From: Vicinamibacterales bacterium
GTDB taxonomy: Bacteria; Acidobacteriota; Vicinamibacteria; Vicinamibacterales; UBA8438
Reading direction: 5' to 3'
Length of the DNA stretch: 15,127 nucleotides
Assembly (NCBI GenBank): GCA_030745255.1
Contig: JASLOY010000026.1
Coordinates: forward strand, 1 to 15,127
Shown: one piece after another, positions 7,031 to 13,928 of the stretch
How positions within the stretch are numbered: the stretch's first letter is position 1
Layout: every line of letters starts with the position of its first letter
Notes under the pieces: generated by a model
What the model was told of the DNA's origin: nothing
Seen by the model: only the letters and a program-made list of their open reading frames with translations
The model's database searches: none
Translations under genes and position numbers: made by a program

Positions 7031-7117
7031 ATGACGCCCGTCATTGGAAACGTGCGGAATGTCGGACAGGATCCGATGATCCCGTCCTACCCAGGAGTCA
7101 GGAGTGAATCATGCTGA
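7031..7117 (+). CDS. 28-codon short ORF upstream of and overlapping the ferritin-like gene
   Basis: ATG 7031 is preceded by GGAGGAG with a four-base spacer, among the strongest ribosome-binding sites in the window. It encodes 28 residues (begins MTPVIGNVRNVGQDP, ends GVRSESC) and stops at TGA 7115-7117, four codons' worth of overlap short of being in frame with the downstream gene. The overlap with the ferritin-like start (ATG 7111) is seven bases, the arrangement of a translationally coupled leader. I recognise no family, signal or membrane segment. It may be a true small protein, a leader peptide whose translation opens the downstream start, or chance. It is not long enough to judge by codon use. 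Confidence 0.35.
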   Translation: MTPVIGNVRNVGQDPMIPSYPGVRSESC

Positions 7118-7701
7118 GCACGTGTCATGAGCTGAGTCCGGAAGAGGTCCTGATGGTGGCGATCGATGTCGAGGAAGTCAACGGCGCCCGCCTCCGCACC
7201 TTCGCCAAACGGTTCGCCGACGCCTCGTCGGATGCCGCCCGGGTCTTGGGCTTGATGGCCGATGAGGAGGATGCGCACCGACTCCAGCTGGAGGAGGTGT
7301 ACACACAGCGGTACGGAAAGGTCCGTCGAACCGTCGGTGACGATGACGTGGAGATGGCCGCCGAGTCCCGTGACGTCGCTGGCGGAACGGCGGCTCTCGC
7401 CTTCCGAGCGGTGCGGATCCTTCGAGAGGTTGCCGTGATTACCGCGGAAGATCTTGGCGTTGCGCTGGAAAACGAGGGGCCGGAGAGGGATGTCGTCGAG
7501 GCGGTAGGCGACAACCCGTCTCTGAGCCAGGCACTGGAAACGGTTCTCGCGGCGGAGCTCAGGGCGCAGGATTTCTATAGGCGGGCGCTGCGGCAGACTG
7601 CCGATCCCGATCTGCAGGCGGCGTTCCGGCAGCGCGGGGGATTGGAAGGCGAACATCTTCAGTGGATGAGGGCGCGTCTCGACGCGCAGGAACCGGTCTG
7701 A
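7111..7701 (+). CDS. rubrerythrin/ferritin-like di-iron domain protein
   Basis: This 196-aa, mostly helical protein has two ferritin-like half-motifs. Glu21/22 lie in the first helix and EEDAH at 52-56 supplies Glu53 and His56. A second pair comes from Glu149 in VLAAELRAQDFY and from EGEH at 179-182 (Glu179, His182). This is the ligand pattern of a rubrerythrin-type di-iron site. There is no C-terminal rubredoxin CxxC pair, so it is the erythrin-only type. Members act in peroxide reduction or iron handling in the cytoplasm; which applies here cannot be told. ATG 7111 is supported by GGAG six bases upstream and by an in-frame TGA at 7105-7107. It converges on the zinc-ribbon methyltransferase gene with only 11 bases between stops. 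A short ORF and a possible hairpin precede it. Confidence 0.82.
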   Translation: MLSTCHELSPEEVLMVAIDVEEVNGARLRTFAKRFADASSDAARVLGLMADEEDAHRLQLEEVYTQRYGKVRRTVGDDDVEMAAESRDVAGGTAALAFRAVRILREVAVITAEDLGVALENEGPERDVVEAVGDNPSLSQALETVLAAELRAQDFYRRALRQTADPDLQAAFRQRGGLEGEHLQWMRARLDAQEPV

Positions 7702-7712
7702 GTGACACTGTC

Positions 7713-8981
7713 CTAGCAGTAGTGCGGGGGTGCGTCGATGAGCACGCGTCGCCGCCGTAACTCGTCATAGCGGGCTCCCAGCGTCGCCCGGTCGATTTGG
7801 CCGCCAAGATCGGCATCCACGGTCACGGTGTTCGGCAGATAGCGCCGGCAGGCGCCAAATTCTTCTTCATATTCCGGTGTCGGGAACGTCAACGTCAGGA
7901 CGGTTGCGTCGTCGCGCCGTTCGACACGGTAGAGCGGATTGACCACAAGCTCGCCGGTCGCTGGCAGCATGTCTGGAAGGCAGTGGCGGCGAAACCGATC
8001 GTTTCGCCGGCAGGCGACAAGCGTCAGCGCTGCTTCCGTTCCAAGCTCGGACGGCGACAGCTCCTGCGTCAGGTCGACGACGGCGTGCTCGATCAGGTCC
8101 TCGAACAGCCGAGCTTCGGAAAACAGCCGTGGCTGGCACTCGGCGAACAGCTCCCGGTAGCCCTCCGGTGTCAGGGTATCGCCAGCGGAGAAGTTGTCGC
8201 CGTGCGCGCTGTGCAGGTGCGGCATCAGCAGGATGCCGTCTGGCCGGGTCAGGCGCATCATCTCGTCGGCGCACAACCGTTTGTGCCAGATGTAGGGAAA
8301 GGCGTCGGCGAGGACGACCATGGAAAACAGGTTGCGGGCGAACGGAAGCGGCGCGGCAGCGTCACAGCAGACGGCCGGGCAGCCCGGTGCCGTGAAGCGG
8401 GTGGCGAGCCACAGCTTCCAGAAGTGCAGATCGGCGACCACCGTGACCCGCGCCCCGAACGATGATGAGGCGGAGCTCGGTCGGCGGAGACCGGCCAGCA
8501 CACGCGTCAGGTGTCCCGAGCCACCGCAGAGGTCGAGTACCGGTCCCGCGAGCGCGCCGTCCTGCTGGCCCACTGCGCGCACAAGCGCCTCGGCCGTCAG
8601 AAACGTCGGGTCCGAGAAGCGGTAGAGGAAATAGGTGCCTTCGGCATCAGGGCTCAAGAGCTCGAGGGTTTCGCGAAAGGTGGTCTGGTCGAGACGTGGC
8701 AGCAGCGCCGTGAACCGTTCGGTGCGGTCAGCGTCCAGGGCCAGCAACGCGCAGAGCGCCTCCTCCCGCCGGCCTGTCTCCAGGGCGTGCATCGCGCCGC
8801 GGGTGGCGTCATCCGCGATCAGTACCGGGATACCGGCGACGATCGGAAACGCGCAGCACTGGCAGCCGAGTACCCCGAACTCGATGGCGCCGTCGTGGCG
8901 CACGAGGGCAGCGTTCTCGACAAGCTCGAGACGGGTGCCGCAGAACGGGCAGCGGAGCAGGTCGAGCAGCGCTTCGTGCAT
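7713..8981 (-). CDS. Trm112-like zinc-ribbon plus SAM methyltransferase fusion
   Basis: This is a 422-aa two-part protein. The N-terminus is a Trm112/YcaR-like zinc ribbon, with CPFC at 11-14 and CQCC at 40-43 followed by FPIVAGIPVLI. A linker of about 90 residues leads to a class I methyltransferase domain with motif I VLDLCGGSGHLTR at 148-160. VVLADAFPYIWHK and LTRPDGILLMPHLHSAHGD follow as the motif IV and V regions. A C-terminal region of about 100 residues is not recognised. The acceptor is unknown. Fusions of this ribbon with methyltransferases occur in natural-product and polysaccharide clusters. The gene is last in the six-gene minus-strand operon, starting five bases after the PIG-L stop, so it is probably translationally coupled. 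No strong Shine-Dalgarno sequence is seen. Confidence 0.83.
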   Translation of the reverse strand: MHEALLDLLRCPFCGTRLELVENAALVRHDGAIEFGVLGCQCCAFPIVAGIPVLIADDATRGAMHALETGRREEALCALLALDADRTERFTALLPRLDQTTFRETLELLSPDAEGTYFLYRFSDPTFLTAEALVRAVGQQDGALAGPVLDLCGGSGHLTRVLAGLRRPSSASSSFGARVTVVADLHFWKLWLATRFTAPGCPAVCCDAAAPLPFARNLFSMVVLADAFPYIWHKRLCADEMMRLTRPDGILLMPHLHSAHGDNFSAGDTLTPEGYRELFAECQPRLFSEARLFEDLIEHAVVDLTQELSPSELGTEAALTLVACRRNDRFRRHCLPDMLPATGELVVNPLYRVERRDDATVLTLTFPTPEYEEEFGACRRYLPNTVTVDADLGGQIDRATLGARYDELRRRRVLIDAPPHYC

Positions 8982-8986
8982 GAAGT

Positions 8987-9844
8987 TCAGGTCTGCGCGG
9001 AACCTGACTCGAGGGCGGCCTGAGGTGCAGCCAGCTGCTCGATGAAGGTGTCGTGTTGCGCGCCGACGTTCGCCCGCCGGTACTGCTCGGTGCCGAGCAG
9101 GTGTGGAGCATCATCTTCGCCCACCAGCGCCAGGGCACAGTCGCGGAACTGGCTGCGGTGGCAGGCAAGCGCGCGCAGCTTGCGCACGGCGTAGGTGCCC
9201 GTCTTCACCACGAGTGACGGTGGTGCGGCCTCCGCACCGAAGGCGTCGGCATCCTCGACGCCGAGGATCGAACCGGGCGGCGCCGCGTAGGGGTCGCGGC
9301 TGGCAGTGACCGCCGCCCCGTGGGACACGACAGCACGCATCGCGCCGGATGGCATGGTCACGTAATAGAGGGTGGGCGCGGCATCGTCAATGTCGAGCGC
9401 GGCGATGACGGCGGTGGTTCGCTCGTGCACGGCAATGTGGTCTGGATGCCAGTACAGGCCGTCCTCATCGAATGTGATCACGACGTCGGGGCGGAGTCGC
9501 CGAATCTCCGTCCGGATCGCCTGTTCGAGCGGGTCGGCATCGACCCAGGCCAGCATTCCATCCTCATAGTCGAGGAGAGTCACGGCGTCGATGTCGACAC
9601 CGAGGCAGCCTGCGGCGTCCCGGAGCTCCGCGGCGCGGATGTCATCCACGGTCGGCGGGCTCGTATCGTTCGCCCGTGCGTGCGCTCCGTGTGTGACGCA
9701 CAGCAGCGACACACGTACGCCGAGCGCGGCGCACCACGCCAGCAATCCGCCACAGGCGAGCGACTCGTCGTCAGGGTGAGCGAACACCGCCAGCAGCGAC
9801 TGTCCTTCTGCCTTCTGACTTCTGACTTCTGACTTCTCTGACAT
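8987..9844 (-). CDS. PIG-L (GlcNAc-PI/LmbE-like) zinc deacetylase
   Basis: This 285-aa protein has the PIG-L/LmbE metal-binding signature AHPDDE at 22-27, with the second motif YWHPDHIAVHE at 131-141 and a supporting THGAH at 51-55. The family removes N-acetyl groups from GlcNAc conjugates, as in MshB, BshB and PIG-L, or hydrolyses related amides. It follows a GT4 glycosyltransferase by five bases. This resembles the GT4-plus-deacetylase pairing of MshA/MshB and BshA/BshB, so a sugar made by the GT4 is the likely substrate. The first 14 codons are peculiar: they are a heptamer repeat (KSEVRSQKAEG) and not conserved domain sequence. Domain homology begins at about residue 17. ATG 9844 is the only sensible start, with AAAGG close upstream (TAAAGGTCATG). 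Confidence 0.87.
   Translation of the reverse strand: MSEKSEVRSQKAEGQSLLAVFAHPDDESLACGGLLAWCAALGVRVSLLCVTHGAHARANDTSPPTVDDIRAAELRDAAGCLGVDIDAVTLLDYEDGMLAWVDADPLEQAIRTEIRRLRPDVVITFDEDGLYWHPDHIAVHERTTAVIAALDIDDAAPTLYYVTMPSGAMRAVVSHGAAVTASRDPYAAPPGSILGVEDADAFGAEAAPPSLVVKTGTYAVRKLRALACHRSQFRDCALALVGEDDAPHLLGTEQYRRANVGAQHDTFIEQLAAPQAALESGSAQT
9809..9836. repeat. short tandem heptamer repeat (coding strand GAAGTCA x3 + GAAGGCA)
   Basis: Four seven-base units run in tandem: TGCCTTC then TGACTTC three times on the plus strand. Read on the minus strand, the coding direction, this is three perfect GAAGTCA units followed by a variant GAAGGCA. The repeat lies directly after the start codon of the deacetylase gene and encodes its first residues. 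The unit length is not a multiple of three, so any copy-number change shifts the reading frame. Confidence 0.9.
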
Positions 9845-9849
9845 GACCT

Positions 9850-10899
9850 TTAGGCCGTTCGCTCCGCGTGTCGGGCACGGGCGGCGAGCTCCGTGTAGAC
9901 CGCGACGTGTGCGTCCACCATCCGGTCCAGACCAAAGCGGTCCATCGCCCGGGCTCTGACCTTTCGCCGATCGAGCGCCAGCACGTCAGCCAATCCGGCG
10001 ACCAGGGCGTCGAGCGATGCGAACACTCTGCCGGTCACGCCGTCGTCCACGAGCTCGGGCACCGCGCCGGGGTTCAGCGCGGCCACCGGTGTGCCACAGC
10101 TCATCGCCTCGGCCAGCACGAGTCCAAACGACTCGGCGTCCCGCACCGGGTAGAGCAGGGCGCGCGCGTTGCCGAGCAGTCTGGTCTTGCCGGCCTGGTC
10201 CACCTCGCCGGCGAAGACAATCTGTCGACCGTCCACGAGCGGCGCCACGACGTCTCGGTAGTAGTCGTTTTCGGCTGCCGCCAGAATCAGTCGATGACCG
10301 GTCCGGCGCGCCACGTCGATCGCCTCGAGCACACCTTTGCCTGCGGTGAACCTGCCGAGGAAGAGCAGGTCGTCGTCTGGCTCCGCCTGGAAGGCGAGGG
10401 TGGCGGCGTCCACCGCGTGGTGAATGGTCGCGACCACGTTCAGGCCAGCCAGCAGGGTGGCTTGTGCCTGCGAGACCGCGACGAACGGCGCGTCTGGATA
10501 GCGCGACCAGAGCGTGACCTCCTCGACGCTGGGGGCGTGATGTAGTGTCTGTAGCACCGGCCTTGACGAGATCCGGCTGTAAGCCAGCGACATCGGGCTG
10601 TACTCGGCCTGATAGTGAACGAGGTCGAACGACGCGGCATCCTCGACAGCGGCCGCCAGGTTGAACAGCTCGCACACCTCCCAGGGCCACATCGACGTGT
10701 CTTCGTGATAGCCGTGTTTGTAGATGGCATGCAGCCGCGCGCTCGTGGCCGACGTGGCGGTGGCGAATAGCGTGACGTCGTGGCCACGCGCGACCAGTCC
10801 GTTGGTGAGCAACGCCGTGACGGTTTCCACCGAGCCCGACTTGGTTGGCGGCACCCCTTGCGCGACCGGCGCGACCATCGCGATGCGCAAGGGAGTCAT
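9850..10899 (-). CDS. GT4-family glycosyltransferase
   Basis: This 349-aa GT-B glycosyltransferase starts with MTPLRIAMVAPVAQG and a glycine-bearing loop (PPTKSGSVE, 17-25). It has the C-terminal donor-binding features of GT4: LGRFTAGKG at 181-189, then ESFGLVLAE at 256-264, the E-x7-E motif, and SCGTPVAALNPGAVPELV at 267-284. It probably moves a sugar from a nucleotide donor at the cytoplasmic membrane face. Donor and acceptor are unknown. The frame is open much further upstream to 11268, but that part overlaps the preceding gene. ATG 10899 is the natural start, overlapping the upstream stop in ATGA (10896-10899). The stop TAA is five bases before the deacetylase ATG. Tight coupling to a PIG-L enzyme suggests that it transfers an N-acetylated sugar. 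Confidence 0.9.
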   Translation of the reverse strand: MTPLRIAMVAPVAQGVPPTKSGSVETVTALLTNGLVARGHDVTLFATATSATSARLHAIYKHGYHEDTSMWPWEVCELFNLAAAVEDAASFDLVHYQAEYSPMSLAYSRISSRPVLQTLHHAPSVEEVTLWSRYPDAPFVAVSQAQATLLAGLNVVATIHHAVDAATLAFQAEPDDDLLFLGRFTAGKGVLEAIDVARRTGHRLILAAAENDYYRDVVAPLVDGRQIVFAGEVDQAGKTRLLGNARALLYPVRDAESFGLVLAEAMSCGTPVAALNPGAVPELVDDGVTGRVFASLDALVAGLADVLALDRRKVRARAMDRFGLDRMVDAHVAVYTELAARARHAERTA

Positions 10900-12017
10900 G
10901 CGCAGGCCTTTTCGAGGAACGGCGGTAGCACCCGCGAGGCGTCGAAGCACTCGTTGGCGATCTCGCGGGCACGCTGTGTGTGAGTCGGATAGTCGCGTTC
11001 GACCCGTTCGAGCCCGGCGATCGCCTCCGCCGGGGTAGTAAAAGCGACCAGGCCGGTGCCCGAGGGCAGATGCGCGCTCCACCCGGTGTCTTGCACGACC
11101 GCGGGCCGTCCAGCCGTCAGATAGCACGCCGTCCGGTCGCTGAACCACCCGGATCGGCGCGACACATAGGCATGCTTGGCCACACCGAACTCCGCCTTCG
11201 AGCCCTGGATGAAATCCCGGTAGTCCCAGAGCGAGCGTGAGACCCGCATCGCGTCGACCGGTGCCCATCCATGGTCGCGCAGCAGCGCGTGGGGCCCGTT
11301 GACGGCCAGCTCGAAACGGCTGTGGGTGTGCGGAGGCAGCTCGAGGAACCGGACGAACTCCCGGTCCTTGTTGCCGTCGACATCGGTGAAGCTCTCGGTC
11401 TGCCAGGTCATCACCGTGGTGAACCGATCCCGGGTCGGGGGCATCCGGGTGTGCCAGAGCCGGGTAATCACCGGCTGCCAGGTCTGTTGCCAGGCGAACT
11501 CACCAGTGGGCACGTCGGAGTCTGGCGTGCCGATGTTGGCGCCAAAGGTGAAAAGATGGTCGAATTCGCGGAAGTACCCGACATACCAGTCCTCGCCCTT
11601 GGCGATCGCCAGCTGTGTGAAGACCGGGTCCGAGTCGACAAAGACCTTTCTGGGAATTCGCCGGTATTCATCTCGCCAGAACCACGAGCCGCCCGACAGG
11701 TTGACGAACAGATCTGCGTCGTCGCAGTAGGTTCGCACCGCCTCGCGCGACAGCCCGTGATAGCTGCCGTCGTAGTTGACGAAGCTCCAACGATCGCCAA
11801 GCCCGAACGGCTCGAGCGCGTCGTGGATGTAGCGGGTGCCGAAGGATGGGTCGGTCGAGATCGTGTCGCGCGCCGCGTCGTAGATGCACTCGCCGGTGTC
11901 TTCGATGTAGAGGACCTCGTGACCCAGGTCCATCAGGCCTTGCAGATACATGAGCGAGCACCAGGTGACCCCACCATAGGGGTGTCTGGCGATGATGCCG
12001 GCAAACAGGATTTTCAT
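10896..12017 (-). CDS. CgeB-like GT-B glycosyltransferase
   Basis: This 373-aa protein begins MKILFAGIIARHPYGGVTWCS, a GT-B-type N-terminal strand and loop. The acceptor-side body includes YLQGLMDLGHEVLYIED at 24-40. The C-terminal half holds a motif typical of CgeB/group-1-like transferases: EFGVAKHAYVSRRSGWFSDR at 276-295, then ACYLTAGRPAVVQDTGW at 297-313 and a LPSGTGLVAF loop. Donor, acceptor and linkage are not known. It starts 18 bases after the ABC exporter stop, with no clear Shine-Dalgarno sequence, and ends in a four-base ATGA overlap with the GT4 gene. ATG 12017 gives a full-length N-terminus. No transmembrane helix is seen, so it is likely cytoplasmic or peripheral to the membrane. 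Confidence 0.82.
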   Translation of the reverse strand: MKILFAGIIARHPYGGVTWCSLMYLQGLMDLGHEVLYIEDTGECIYDAARDTISTDPSFGTRYIHDALEPFGLGDRWSFVNYDGSYHGLSREAVRTYCDDADLFVNLSGGSWFWRDEYRRIPRKVFVDSDPVFTQLAIAKGEDWYVGYFREFDHLFTFGANIGTPDSDVPTGEFAWQQTWQPVITRLWHTRMPPTRDRFTTVMTWQTESFTDVDGNKDREFVRFLELPPHTHSRFELAVNGPHALLRDHGWAPVDAMRVSRSLWDYRDFIQGSKAEFGVAKHAYVSRRSGWFSDRTACYLTAGRPAVVQDTGWSAHLPSGTGLVAFTTPAEAIAGLERVERDYPTHTQRAREIANECFDASRVLPPFLEKACA

Positions 12018-12035
12018 GGCCGCGAATGAGCAGGT

Positions 12036-13928
12036 TCACGAAAGCATGGGGCGAAGCCCTCCGGCTTCTCCTGTTTCCTGTCTCCTGTCTCCTGTCTCCT
12101 TCGCCTGGTTTTCTTCCCGCAGCGCTTCGTCCACCGATTCCGGTTCGTCGAGCGACCGGCCGACCGACAGACGGTCGCACATCCGGCGATAGAGCGGGTG
12201 AGAGGCCAGCAGCTCCTGGTGCGTGCCCTGAGCGACCAGGCGCCCCTCGTGCAGCAGGAGAATCCGGCTGGCGTCCCGGATCGTCGACAGCCGGTGCGCG
12301 ATCACGAGCATGGTATGGTCTGGCCGCAGTCGCCGAAGCGCATCGAAGACTGCCGCCTCGGAGATCGTGTCCACCGAAGAGGTCGGTTCGTCGAGGAGCA
12401 GGATAGGAGCGTTCTTCAGCAAGGCGCGGGCGATGCCCAGACGCTGCCGCTCGCCACCCGAGAGCGTCGCACCCGCCTCGGCGATCGGAGTCCGGTAGCC
12501 CTGCGGGAGCCGTCGGATGAAGTCGTGGGCATGTGCGGACCGGGCCGCCGTCTCCACCTCCGCATCGGAGGCGTCCAGTCGGCCGTAACGGATGTTGTCG
12601 GCGACCGTGCCGGCAAAGAGCACCGGTGTTTGCGGCACCAGGGCGATCTGTGCGCGAAGCGAGGTGAGCGAATAGCGGGACACGTCGACCTCGTCCACCA
12701 GCACGCGGCCTCGCTGCGGCTCGAAAAACCGCGGGATCAGGCTGGCGATGGTCGTCTTGCCGGCGCCGGTCAGACCGACCAGCGCCACTAGCTCGCCGGG
12801 TCGCGCGTCGAAGGAGACCTCGTCGAGCACCGTGCGGTTACCGTCGTAGGAGAAGCCGACCCGCTCGAACCGGACATGCCCCGTGATAGCCGATGCGTCG
12901 AGGGCATCCGGTGCGTCGAGGACCTCCGGCGTGATCGCCAGGATCGAGCGGACGCGGCGCGCGCTCGCCACCGCCTGCTGCAAGAGTCCGGTCGTGCGGG
13001 CAATCTCGGAAAGCGGGTCGTAGACCGCGGCGAGATAGGCGATGACGACCAGCAGGCTGCCGACCGTCAGCGTGCCGGCGAGCACGTGCAGACCGCCGAC
13101 CACGAGGATGACCGCCGTGCCGGCCAGGGTGATGGCGGTGACGGCGACCGAGAACAGCGATTCCTGCCAGGTCAGTGTCAGCCGCGCTCGCATCGTCTTG
13201 TCGCCCTGGCGCGAAAATCGTCCCAGCTCGTGCCGTTCCCTCGTGAAGCTCTTGACGGCAGCGACCGAGGAAAGAATTTCGAACGCGCGCTCGATGAGCG
13301 TCGCCTCCAGCTCCTTCACGCGCTCGGCGCGGTCGGTCATCGTGCCGGCGTAGTAGCGCAGACACAGGTAGAGAAACGGGGCCACCGTGAGGGAGAGGAG
13401 CGCGAGCGTCAGGTCGACGTAGACGAGCACGACGAACATGACCCCCAGGTTGAGCGCCGCGAGCATCAGCGGAAACAGCCCGCCGATCAGCAGGTCGTCC
13501 ACGCAGTGCGCATCGGCGTCGAGGCGGTACACCGAATCGGCGGTTCGCGCCAGGATGTGGTGGCGTAGCGGCAGCGCCTGCAGATGGGCCAACAGCGTCC
13601 CCCGCAGGGCGTACACGACACGTTGGCCCATCTGTACTTGGAGCTGTGTGTGAATCATGCGCACGAGCTCGCCCCCGAGCTGGATCAGCAGCCCGGCGAC
13701 GACGATCACCACGAGCAGCGCCGCGGCGCTCGTGGCCACGCCGGCAGGCAGCAAGACGGTGAGTGGCGTCGGAAGCGGAGCGGCACCGAGCACAGTGTCG
13801 ACGACAATCTTGAGCGGCCAGGGGGCGAGCGCCGCCAGGCCGATCTCGAGCACCGTCAGCACCACGATGACCAGGGCGCGTCCGCGATGGGGGCGCAGGA
13901 ATGACAGCGTCCAGGAAACCAGGGTCAA
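12036..13928 (-). CDS. MsbA-like ABC exporter (fused membrane and ATPase domains)
   Basis: This 630-aa half-transporter probably works as a homodimer to flip or export a lipid-linked or hydrophobic product. Hydrophobic segments at about 18-50, 62-84, 146-190 and 260-305 form the type I exporter membrane domain. The ATPase domain has Walker A GLTGAGKT (385-392), Q-loop Gln433 in PQTP, signature LSGGERQ (489-495), Walker B ILLLDEP (509-515) and switch His545 in IAHRLS. TTG 13928 is the start: it overlaps the upstream stop as TTGA and has GAGG a few bases before it. After about residue 590 the tail is low-complexity (ENQAKETGDRRQETGEAGG) because it is encoded partly by a tandem heptamer repeat. 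Its place between glycosyltransferases suggests a glycolipid or saccharide cargo. Confidence 0.9.
   Translation of the reverse strand: MTLVSWTLSFLRPHRGRALVIVVLTVLEIGLAALAPWPLKIVVDTVLGAAPLPTPLTVLLPAGVATSAAALLVVIVVAGLLIQLGGELVRMIHTQLQVQMGQRVVYALRGTLLAHLQALPLRHHILARTADSVYRLDADAHCVDDLLIGGLFPLMLAALNLGVMFVVLVYVDLTLALLSLTVAPFLYLCLRYYAGTMTDRAERVKELEATLIERAFEILSSVAAVKSFTRERHELGRFSRQGDKTMRARLTLTWQESLFSVAVTAITLAGTAVILVVGGLHVLAGTLTVGSLLVVIAYLAAVYDPLSEIARTTGLLQQAVASARRVRSILAITPEVLDAPDALDASAITGHVRFERVGFSYDGNRTVLDEVSFDARPGELVALVGLTGAGKTTIASLIPRFFEPQRGRVLVDEVDVSRYSLTSLRAQIALVPQTPVLFAGTVADNIRYGRLDASDAEVETAARSAHAHDFIRRLPQGYRTPIAEAGATLSGGERQRLGIARALLKNAPILLLDEPTSSVDTISEAAVFDALRRLRPDHTMLVIAHRLSTIRDASRILLLHEGRLVAQGTHQELLASHPLYRRMCDRLSVGRSLDEPESVDEALREENQAKETGDRRQETGEAGGLRPMLS
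12071..12098. repeat. short tandem heptamer repeat (coding strand GGAGACA-type x3 + GGAAACA)
   Basis: Four seven-base units run in tandem: CTGTTTC then CTGTCTC three times on the plus strand. In the coding direction they are three perfect GGAGACA-type units followed by one variant, GGAAACA. The repeat lies in the last 25 codons of the ABC exporter gene and encodes KETGDRRQETGEA. It follows the same pattern, three perfect units then one variant, as the repeat at 9809-9836. Confidence 0.9.

Noticed and set aside
7702..7712. Bidirectional terminator between the convergent ferritin-like and methyltransferase genes
   Set aside because: Only 11 bases lie between the stops and no stable inverted repeat or T-run is present.
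10900..11268. N-terminal extension of the GT4 frame to 472 residues
   Set aside because: The extension overlaps the CgeB-like gene in another frame and has no domain character. ATG 10899 starts exactly at the conserved GT4 N-terminus in an ATGA overlap.
9809..12098. CRISPR array suggested by repeated short motifs
   Set aside because: The units are seven bases long, directly adjacent without spacers, and at two separate gene ends. They are simple tandem repeats.
11271..13568. Several plus-strand frames of 100-250 codons across the glycosyltransferase and ABC genes
   Set aside because: All are shadows of well-supported minus-strand genes and show no recognisable domains or ribosome-binding sites.
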